Assembly (NCBI RefSeq): GCF_019805165.1
Contig: NZ_RWIJ01000018.1
Location: 92,253 to 129,279 of the forward strand
Reading direction: 5' to 3'
Origin: Azospirillum sp. 412522
GTDB lineage: Bacteria > Pseudomonadota > Alphaproteobacteria > Azospirillales > Azospirillaceae
Length of the DNA stretch: 37,027 bases
The translations under genes and the position numbers were made by a program. The notes below the pieces were generated by a model, which did not search any database, was not told the DNA's origin, and saw only the letters and a program-made list of their open reading frames with translations. This document shows, piece after piece, positions 31,185-37,027 of this stretch (the first letter of the stretch is position 1; each line of letters opens with the position of its first letter).

Positions 31185-32903
31185 TCAGTTGGAGGCGGGA
31201 TAGAGCGGAAGCAAGGTCTGCTGGCGGCGCTGATAGCGTACCAATTCCAGCGCGGTCAGCGGCTGCGCCCCCGCCGTCCGGCAGGCGTCGGCCACTTCGA
31301 ACATCAGCGCCTGCTGGTGGAACAGGGTGGCGTAGGCGTCGCCCAGCCTGAACTCCGGGTCCCACATGTGGATGGCCTCGGCTCCGGCGCCGTTCACCTC
31401 GATGATGCGGAAATCCTCGCCTACCGCCAGCCGCTCCACCGAGTCGAAGCGCACGTCGAAGCGGCCGAAATGGAAGCCCGGCATCTGGTCGGCGATCTCG
31501 TCGAAACGCGCGGTCAGCGTCGCCGTGACATGGCCGCAGGCGTCCTTGTAGAGGCCGCCGACCCGGCTGCTGCCGACCAGCGACAGCCGCACCGTGCGGC
31601 CCGCCGCCGGCACCTCGTCCAGCCGGTCGGCCAGCGCCTCGTGGTGCAGGTCGGCCTTCCAGGAGGCGCGCGGATCGGCGGCGATCAGGGCGCGCAGGGT
31701 GGAGCGGCCGTCGCCCACCACATGGGGGTAATAGCGGAAGGTCATCGAGAAGATGCGCCCGTGCCGTTCCCCCGGCTTGCGGACATAGAAGATGCCGGCC
31801 TCGCCCACATAGTCCACATGCTCCTGCAGGATCACCCGGACGTCGGCCGGGAAGCCGCGGAGGTAGGCGCAGAGGTCGGCGGCGTCGCGCACCAGCCGGA
31901 CGCCGATGCCGCGCCAGCCGATGTCGGGCTTGGCGACCAGCGGGAAGGACAGCCCGGCGCCCGACGCCAGCGACTCCAGCAGGGCCGGGGTCAGCGACGG
32001 GCGGTTGACCAGTGCGACGGATTTCGCCGCCCACTTGCGCGCCTCCGGCCCGATCAGGTCCATGCAGGCGATCTTCGACTCGCCCAGCAGCCCGCCCGCC
32101 TCGATCGACGGGTTGGCGGCGGTCGGCAGGGTCAGGCTGCGGTAGCGGACGCCGAGCGCGAACCACTGGGCGACCAGCGGGATGTAGAACAGCAGCGGCG
32201 GGATGCGTTCCGCCCAGCCGATGGTGGGCGCGCCGGCCGGCACCACCGGCAGGCCGGGCAGGGCGATGGCGCGCGGGGTCGGGTTGCGGCGCAGGGCGTC
32301 GCGCAAGGGCTTGGGCAGCAGCGGCTCCAGCGCCGCCCGGATGCGGCCGAACAGGGCGCGGACGATGGACTGGGCGCGCTTGGTGCGCAGGACCATCAGC
32401 AGGGCGGCGCAGCCGATGCCGATCACCTGGACCTGCACCGCCGCCGCCTCCAGCGACGAGGTCATGAGCGTCAGCAGCAGCCCGACATGCACGCCGGCGG
32501 TCGCCAGCGTGATGGCGACGAAGCGCAGGAACGGCACCCGCATCACGCCGCAGGCGAAATAGGTCGGGAACAAGACGCCCGGCACCAGCCGGCAAGTCAC
32601 CAATGTCGGCAGCAGGTTGCCCTGCAAGGCCTTGCGGCAGCGTTCAAGCATTGGTCCTTCGGTCCGCCGCCGGATCCAACTGATCCGCAGGGACAATAGT
32701 CCAAGGACATAAATGAACAGATCGCCGATAACAATCCCACACAGAAGCGTGATGGCGGTCACGCCGATGCTGACGGTACCGACGCTGACGAGGCTCGCTC
32801 CGACCGCAATCGCAACGTCTTCGTGCAGAAGCGTAAGCAAAGCAAGGCCCAGCAACAGGGGAAAACCGGCGAAGGCGGTTATTGGTTGCAATGCAGCAAA
32901 CAC
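31185..32903 (-). CDS. DedA/VTT membrane domain fused to an ATP-grasp ligase domain
   Basis: This is a 572-residue two-part protein. Residues about 1-175 are a polytopic DedA/VTT-like domain: GIVIGDLFIYVLG, the CRLVPGVLFPTYFACGVMRV motif resembling the R-x2-PG-...-aG-x3-M pattern, and four or more helices. Residues about 215-555 are an ATP-grasp fold: RYRSLTLPTAANPSIEAGG and GESK at the start, ATP lysine K325 in FPLVAKPDIGWRGIG, QEHV (360-363), VVGDGRSTLRALI, D483 in FGRFDVRF and the Mg-binding IIEVNGAG (500-507). DedA-family proteins include flippases for lipid carriers, whereas ATP-grasp enzymes form carboxylate-amine or similar bonds, so the fusion suggests modification coupled to membrane transport of a lipid or envelope building block. 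The start is a GTG at 32903 with a weak SD. The substrate is unknown. Confidence 0.85.
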   Translation of the reverse strand: MFAALQPITAFAGFPLLLGLALLTLLHEDVAIAVGASLVSVGTVSIGVTAITLLCGIVIGDLFIYVLGLLSLRISWIRRRTEGPMLERCRKALQGNLLPTLVTCRLVPGVLFPTYFACGVMRVPFLRFVAITLATAGVHVGLLLTLMTSSLEAAAVQVQVIGIGCAALLMVLRTKRAQSIVRALFGRIRAALEPLLPKPLRDALRRNPTPRAIALPGLPVVPAGAPTIGWAERIPPLLFYIPLVAQWFALGVRYRSLTLPTAANPSIEAGGLLGESKIACMDLIGPEARKWAAKSVALVNRPSLTPALLESLASGAGLSFPLVAKPDIGWRGIGVRLVRDAADLCAYLRGFPADVRVILQEHVDYVGEAGIFYVRKPGERHGRIFSMTFRYYPHVVGDGRSTLRALIAADPRASWKADLHHEALADRLDEVPAAGRTVRLSLVGSSRVGGLYKDACGHVTATLTARFDEIADQMPGFHFGRFDVRFDSVERLAVGEDFRIIEVNGAGAEAIHMWDPEFRLGDAYATLFHQQALMFEVADACRTAGAQPLTALELVRYQRRQQTLLPLYPASN

Positions 32904-33162
32904 GGGCGGGGTGTCCGTTGGGTAGGGGGCGGCTAGTGTGCCGTCGGCAAAATTGCATAGGAAATGGTAAGCTTCACGTTAAAACTTTTATGGAACCGTG
33001 CGACATAGCGACTGTTTCTTTTGAGCCATATAAAAACGTTATGGGTATGATAGAAAATATGTGTTTGCAGGTATGGCGCAGCCACGGCAGAGTGCGTTTC
33101 AATCGATGACCGGCCGATCGACAATAAGTGGCCGAACCGCCACATGACCAGGAGACGCAACC
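32904..33162. other. AT-rich divergent promoter region
   Basis: This 259-base gap separates the divergent DedA/VTT-ATP-grasp and gcdH genes. The part from about 32980 to 33070 is markedly richer in A+T than the rest of the window, as expected for promoters in a high-GC genome. No gene and no strong long palindrome were seen. AGGAG (33150-33154) belongs to gcdH. Confidence 0.5.
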
Positions 33163-34341
33163 GTGCAGAGCATCCAGTGGGACGACGCCTTCCTCCTTGA
33201 AGACCAGCTGACCGAGGATGAGAAGCTGGTGCGCGACAGCGCCCGCGCCTACTGCCAGGACCGGCTGCAGCCCCGCGTCATCTCCGCCTTCCGCGAGGAG
33301 CGGTTCGACCGCGAGATCATGACCGAGATGGGCGAGCTGGGCCTGCTCGGGCCGACCATCCCGGAGGAGTATGGCGGGCCGGGCGTCAGCAGCGTCGCCT
33401 ACGGTCTGGTCGCCCGCGAGGTCGAGCGGGTGGACAGCGGCTACCGTTCCGCCATGTCGGTGCAGTCCTCGCTGGTCATGCACCCGATCTTCTCCTACGG
33501 CAGCGAGGAGCAGAAGAAGAAGTGGCTGCCGCGTCTGGCCACCGGCGAACTGGTCGGCTGCTTCGGCCTGACCGAGCCGGACCACGGCTCCGACCCCAAC
33601 GGCATGAAGACCCGCGCCACCAAGGTCGACGGCGGCTATCTGCTGTCGGGTTCCAAGATGTGGATCACCAACTCGCCCATCGCCGACCTCGCCGTCGTCT
33701 GGGCGAAGTCGGACGCCCATGACAACAAGATCAAGGGCTTCGTGGTGGAGCGCGGGACCAAGGGCTTCTCCACCCCGAAAATCGAGGGCAAGCTGTCGCT
33801 GCGCGCGTCGGTCACCGGCGAGATCGTCCTGGACGAGGCCTTCGTGCCGGAGGAGAACCTGCTGCCCAACGCGTCGGGCCTCGGCGGTCCGTTCGGCTGC
33901 CTGAACAAGGCGCGCTACGGCATCGCCTGGGGCGTGATGGGCGCGGCGGAGTTCTGCTGGCACGCCGCCCGCCAGTACACGATGGACCGCAAGCAGTTCG
34001 GCCGCCCGCTGGCCCAGACCCAGCTGGTGCAGAAGAAGCTGGCCGACATGATGACGGAGATCACGCTGGGCCTTCAGGCCGCCTTGCGGGTCGGCCGCAT
34101 GATGGACGAGGGCAGCTGGTCGCCGGAGGCGGTGTCGCTGATCAAGCGCAACAACTGCGGCAAGGCACTGGACATCGCCCGCGTCGCCCGCGACATGCAT
34201 GGCGGCAACGGCATCTCCGAGGAGTTCCAGGTCATCCGCCACATGGTGAACCTGGAGACGGTGAACACCTACGAAGGAACCCACGACGTCCACGCCTTGA
34301 TCCTGGGCCGGGCGCAGACGGGCCTGCAAGCCTTCTCGTAA
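33163..34341 (+). CDS. gcdH: Glutaryl-CoA dehydrogenase
   Basis: This 392-residue acyl-CoA dehydrogenase oxidises and decarboxylates glutaryl-CoA to crotonyl-CoA in lysine, tryptophan and glutarate breakdown, passing electrons to ETF. Markers are LLGPTIPEEYGGPGVSSVAY, CFGLTEPDHGSDPNGMKT and WITNSPIADLAVVWAK for the FAD/substrate site, and catalytic Glu371 in NTYEGTHDVHALILGRAQTG. The length and the YEGTHDVH end are those of GcdH rather than of short-chain acyl-CoA dehydrogenases. The GTG start at 33163 has AGGAG 8 bases upstream. It is monocistronic here: no CoA-transferase is adjacent, and a repeat-rich gap follows. Confidence 0.95.
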   Translation: MQSIQWDDAFLLEDQLTEDEKLVRDSARAYCQDRLQPRVISAFREERFDREIMTEMGELGLLGPTIPEEYGGPGVSSVAYGLVAREVERVDSGYRSAMSVQSSLVMHPIFSYGSEEQKKKWLPRLATGELVGCFGLTEPDHGSDPNGMKTRATKVDGGYLLSGSKMWITNSPIADLAVVWAKSDAHDNKIKGFVVERGTKGFSTPKIEGKLSLRASVTGEIVLDEAFVPEENLLPNASGLGGPFGCLNKARYGIAWGVMGAAEFCWHAARQYTMDRKQFGRPLAQTQLVQKKLADMMTEITLGLQAALRVGRMMDEGSWSPEAVSLIKRNNCGKALDIARVARDMHGGNGISEEFQVIRHMVNLETVNTYEGTHDVHALILGRAQTGLQAFS

Positions 34342-34364
34342 CGACGGTCCGGCAGAAAGCGATC

Positions 34365-34387
34365 CCCTCTCCCGCCCCGGGAGAGGG
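34365..34387. terminator. Hairpin downstream of gcdH
   Basis: CCCTCTCCC (34365-34373) and GGGAGAGGG (34379-34387) form a perfect 9-bp stem with a GCCCC loop, 23 bases past the gcdH stop. There is no T-run. It is one of the same family as 54-76 and may serve as a bidirectional terminator between gcdH and the convergent chemoreceptor gene. Confidence 0.5.
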
Positions 34388-34392
34388 AGGGA

Positions 34393-34523
34393 CCCGCCGC
34401 GATGCGGCGGGAGGGTGAGGGGTGCTCCGAGGATCGGTGTGGTTGCGGATCGCTCGGAGCGATCCTGTCCTTTCCCGACCGGCAACGCCGGGTCTTCCCT
34501 CCTTCTCCCGGGGCGGGAGAGGG
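34393..34523. repeat. Cluster of intergenic hairpins between gcdH and the chemoreceptor
   Basis: Three more dyads follow the terminator-like hairpin: CCCGCCGC/GCGGCGGG (34393-34400 and 34404-34411), GGATCGCTC/GAGCGATCC (34447-34455 and 34457-34465, nine perfect pairs around one base), and CCTTCTCCC/GGGAGAGGG (34501-34509 and 34515-34523, one mismatch). The last is a reversed-orientation relative of the hairpin at 34365. The whole looks like a composite repetitive extragenic element. No coding capacity is evident. Confidence 0.6.
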
Positions 34524-34528
34524 CGCTT

Positions 34529-36214
34529 TCAAGCCGCCTTCGCCTCCCCATTCGCCTGCTGGCGCACCTCCGTCAGGAAGCGCTCGACCTCGGATGCCAG
34601 CGCGCGGGCCTGGCCGGACAGGCCGCGCGCTGCGTCCTGGACGCCGAGGGCGGTGCTGCCGGCGCTCTCCGCCGTGTGGGCGAGGGCGGCGATGGTCGCC
34701 GACACGTCCTGGGTGCCGAGCGCGGCCATCTCCACCGCCCGCGCGATCTCCTGGGTGGCGGAATTCTGTTCCTGCACCGACTGGGTGATGGTGCCGGAAA
34801 TGCCGTCGATCTCGGTGATGGTCGCACCGATGGCGCCGATGGCGTCGGCGGCCTCGCGGGTCACCGACTGCATGGCGTTGACCTGGGCGGCGATCTCGTC
34901 GGTGGCCTTGGCGGTCTGGTCGGCCAGCCCCTTCACCTCGGTCGCCACCACGGCGAAGCCCTTGCCGGCTTCTCCCGCCCGCGCCGCCTCGATGGTGGCG
35001 TTCAGCGCCAGCAGGTTGGTCTGCTTGGCGATGGCGTGGATCAGCCCGATCACCTGACCGATGCGCTCGGCATTGGCGATCAGCCCCTGGACGGTGGCGT
35101 TGGTGCGGTCGGTGTGGGACACCGCCTCGCCGGCGATGCGGGCGGAATGGCCGACCTGCTCGGAAATGCCGCCGATGGAGCTGGCGAGTTCGGTCGCGGC
35201 GGCGGCGGCGGAACGGACGTTGGACTGGATGTCGTCGGATTCGCGGGCGACGTTGCGGGTCTGGCTGGTCGCCTCGCCCACCACCGCGGCCATGCGGTCG
35301 GCGCTGTCGGCCATGCCGGCGGCCGAGTCGGCGATGCCTTCCACCAATCGCTTCACCGTGCCCTGGAAGCGGTCGGCGAGGTCGAGCAGGGCCGCGCGCT
35401 TGGCCTGTTCCGCCTTTGCGTCGGCTTCGGCCTGGGCCGCGTGCATGCGCTCGATGGCGCGGGCGTTGTCGCGGAAGACGGTGACCGAGCCGGCCATGGC
35501 GCCGATCTCGTCGGAGCGGGCGTTGCCGGGCACCTCGACGGCGGTGTCGCCGCCGGCGAGCTTCGCCATCGCCGCCGCCATGGCGCGCAGCGGACGGATG
35601 ACGATGCGGCCGAGCAGGACGTTCAGCAGGGCGATCTGCACGACCAGGGCGATCAGGCAGATGGCGATCTGGTTGCGCATCTGGGCGGCAATGGCGTCGA
35701 CCTGCTGGTCCAGGCTCCAGGCGATCTGGAGGGCGCCGACCAGCCGGTTGCTCTTGCCGGTCACCACCGGCACCGTCACCACGATGTGGCCGTTGGCGGA
35801 GCGGGTCTGGGCCCCCTTGCCGCCCAGCACCGCCTCGACCAGATCCTGGTCGGCCTTCAGGTCGTATTTGGCGAAGCGCGGGTTGGAGAAGTCGGCCAGG
35901 GTGGATGATGCCGAGGCGGCGCGCAGCGAGGCGAGCTGGACCTCGTGGCTGTCGGCCAGCGGCATGAACTCCGTCTCGATGGAGGCGCCGTCGCCGGCGA
36001 CGAAGCTGGTCTTGGTGGCGTTGGCCAGCATGTCCGTCTTGACGCGGGCGTCGTGCGTGGCGAGCCGCACCGCGTCGTCATACTGCATCTTGGCCTGCAA
36101 CCCCATGATGACGATGAAGCCGCCGACGATGGCCGCGACGAAGGCCGCCGTCACTTTCCGCCCGACGCTCCAGAACCGCCGCGGCCGGGATCCGGCCGCC
36201 TTGTCCACTGCCAT
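34529..36214 (-). CDS. Methyl-accepting chemotaxis protein
   Basis: This is a 561-residue chemoreceptor. TM1 is at about 22-40 and is followed by a periplasmic sensor of about 140 residues that I cannot assign to a named ligand family, TM2 at 182-202, a HAMP domain (about 203-255, RIVIRPLRAMAAAMAKLAGGD...SDEIGAMAGSV), and a signalling domain with the hairpin tip at about 395-430 (IAKQTNLLALNATIEAARAGE, GKGFAVVATEVKGLA). No C-terminal CheR-tethering pentapeptide is seen. The ATG at 36214 follows an AAGGGA site and precedes a basic segment; an upstream in-frame ATG at 36268 would add 18 residues. No che genes are in the window. Confidence 0.93.
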   Translation of the reverse strand: MAVDKAAGSRPRRFWSVGRKVTAAFVAAIVGGFIVIMGLQAKMQYDDAVRLATHDARVKTDMLANATKTSFVAGDGASIETEFMPLADSHEVQLASLRAASASSTLADFSNPRFAKYDLKADQDLVEAVLGGKGAQTRSANGHIVVTVPVVTGKSNRLVGALQIAWSLDQQVDAIAAQMRNQIAICLIALVVQIALLNVLLGRIVIRPLRAMAAAMAKLAGGDTAVEVPGNARSDEIGAMAGSVTVFRDNARAIERMHAAQAEADAKAEQAKRAALLDLADRFQGTVKRLVEGIADSAAGMADSADRMAAVVGEATSQTRNVARESDDIQSNVRSAAAAATELASSIGGISEQVGHSARIAGEAVSHTDRTNATVQGLIANAERIGQVIGLIHAIAKQTNLLALNATIEAARAGEAGKGFAVVATEVKGLADQTAKATDEIAAQVNAMQSVTREAADAIGAIGATITEIDGISGTITQSVQEQNSATQEIARAVEMAALGTQDVSATIAALAHTAESAGSTALGVQDAARGLSGQARALASEVERFLTEVRQQANGEAKAA

Positions 36215-36591
36215 GCTCTTGTCCCTTCCCGTGCGGATGCCCTGCTGCATCGCCGGCCCCGAAGGCACGACGATCCAGTCGCCGGCAAGGCCGGCGTTCG
36301 CTGGTCAAAGCGTCAACGAATTGCAAAATTTAAATGGTATTGTAACAGGGCATCATGGTCCGTACCATGATCTTCTTCTCTGACTTTCGGATAGTTGCCG
36401 ATCGTAACGGCAATCCAAAAGTCTTGTCCGTGCGCGATCAAAGTAAAGGCGCCGCTGTCGCTTTGACGGGGCGGCGCCTCTTCATGCCGGGAATGTTGCC
36501 ATTCCGGCTTCAGTTCTTCTGGTGTTAGCGATTTTTCCTGATGCTGCCCGGTTCTTTACGGGGGGCTGGACAGCATTGGGACGAAATCGTC
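36215..36591. other. Intergenic region between the chemoreceptor and the liv operon end
   Basis: No gene was recognised. Besides the hairpin listed separately at 36447-36479, the region holds ATCATGGT-CCGT-ACCATGAT (36352-36371, perfect 8-base arms), a possible operator or terminator about 140 bases upstream of the chemoreceptor, and TTGCCG/CGGCAA (36395-36400 and 36408-36413). An AT-rich patch at 36318-36345 may hold the chemoreceptor promoter. Confidence 0.4.
36447..36479 (-). terminator. Rho-independent-like terminator of the liv operon
   Basis: Arms AGGCGCCGC (36447-36455) and GCGGCGCCT (36471-36479) pair perfectly, with an inner GTC/GAC that may extend the stem. Read on the minus strand the stem is followed by TTTACTTTGATC, a fairly T-rich tail. 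It lies about 110 bases beyond the stop of the DUF6867-like gene, so it probably ends the branched-chain amino acid transport operon. Confidence 0.6.
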
Positions 36592-36945
36592 TCAGCCGCG
36601 GGCCGGATTACGCTCTCGCCAAGCGAAGGGACCGGCGGTCTCGTAGAGCCATGGATACTGGTTGACCATGCGGCGTGCGATGGCGATGCGGTAGGCGGTG
36701 AAGGTGATCAGGCCGATCACCACGGTGTGGACGACGAAGCCCCACAAGGACAGCAGCTGGCCGCCGAACAGGCCCCAGGCCAGGAAGCGGTCGCCCGCCC
36801 CCAGCAGCAGCGAGTAGGCCACCACGCTCCCCACCGGCTTCCAGCCCTCCGCCAGCGTCTGGCCGGTCAGCACGCCGCAGCCGCCGAACACCAGCACCGT
36901 CAGGAACACGAACACCGGAAGCGATGACCCCAGGATCGTCTCCAT
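36592..36945 (-). CDS. Small membrane protein following livF, DUF6867-like
   Basis: This 117-residue protein has three hydrophobic stretches (about 8-30, 36-60 and 66-88) and a polar C-terminal tail (RRMVNQYPWLYETAGPFAWRERN). It starts at 36945, one base after the stop of the livF gene, so the two are transcribed and probably translated together. From memory, proteins of this type (DUF6867) occur at this exact place in alphaproteobacterial liv operons; the family name is a recollection, not a search result. A supporting role in branched-chain amino acid or urea-type ABC uptake is likely, but its mechanism is unknown. Confidence 0.75.
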   Translation of the reverse strand: METILGSSLPVFVFLTVLVFGGCGVLTGQTLAEGWKPVGSVVAYSLLLGAGDRFLAWGLFGGQLLSLWGFVVHTVVIGLITFTAYRIAIARRMVNQYPWLYETAGPFAWRERNPARG

Positions 36946-36946
36946 C

Positions 36947-37027
36947 TCAGTGCCCCCCTTCCAGATAGGCCGACCGCACCTCCGGGTCGGCCAGCAGCTG
37001 CGCCCCGGTCCCCGTCATCGTGATCTT
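36947..37027 (-). CDS. livF: Branched-chain amino acid ABC transporter ATP-binding protein, 3' end only
   Basis: Only the last 26 codons are inside the window; the gene continues past the right edge on the minus strand. The translated end (TGTGAQLLADPEVRSAYLEGGH) matches the C-terminus of LivF, where the G-x2-LL-x-dpeVr-x-aYLG-like tail is highly conserved. Together with the following small membrane gene it marks the end of a liv operon. Confidence 0.8.
   Translation of the reverse strand, partial: KITMTGTGAQLLADPEVRSAYLEGGH

Overview
The window is high-GC DNA with tightly packed genes. Many genes overlap by ATGA or GTGA, and GTG or TTG starts are frequent. The gene content (phaA/mrpA fused to an mrpB part, a FixJ-like two-component pair, glutaryl-CoA dehydrogenase, and a small DUF6867-like gene directly after livF) fits an alphaproteobacterium of the Rhodospirillales, most likely Azospirillum or a close relative. 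This placement is inferred from gene content; no rRNA or tRNA gene was seen. No phage, transposase, integrase or CRISPR array was recognised, so the window looks chromosomal or chromid-like rather than mobile.

Layout. 1-7777 (minus): an MdtABC-type RND efflux operon with an adaptor and two paralogous pumps, and no outer-membrane factor. 8050-11592 (plus): iron uptake, with a FhuA-like TonB-dependent receptor behind a Fur-box-like inverted repeat, a PepSY membrane reductase-like protein and a small membrane protein. 11691-13089 (plus): an apparent four-gene operon of ArsR-type regulator, small membrane coiled-coil protein, DUF3817 protein and CopD/HemJ-like membrane protein, with no known function. 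13115-15006: a divergent pair of a Tet(X)-like FAD monooxygenase and a TetR regulator, with two identical-format operators between them. 15016-17279 (minus): a FixJ-like response regulator and a MASE1 histidine kinase. 17514-25124 (plus): a tandem universal stress protein, a lone PTS EIIA(Ntr)-like protein and a complete Mrp (Mnh/Pha) Na+/H+ antiporter operon. 25139-26309: a divergent TetR/RidA-like pair with three operator-like palindromes. 26352-27800: a divergent HxlR/NmrA-like pair with a 12-2-12 palindrome. 28028-28420: a doubtful hypothetical gene. 28744-30471: poxB (pyruvate:quinone oxidoreductase). 30494-32903 (minus): a DedA/VTT-ATP-grasp fusion and a DUF1345 membrane protein. 33163-34341: gcdH. 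34529-36214 (minus): a chemoreceptor. 36592-37027 (minus): a DUF6867-like gene and the 3' end of livF.

The common theme is envelope and stress physiology: drug efflux, siderophore uptake, cation/proton homeostasis and reactive-compound detoxification. Three divergent regulator/enzyme pairs each carry a clear palindromic operator in the shared intergenic space. The least explained systems are the DedA/VTT-ATP-grasp fusion with its DUF1345 neighbour, and the ArsR-coil-DUF3817-CopD-like operon. The MASE1 kinase lying head-to-head with the usp-EIIA-mrp block is a plausible but unproven regulatory unit.
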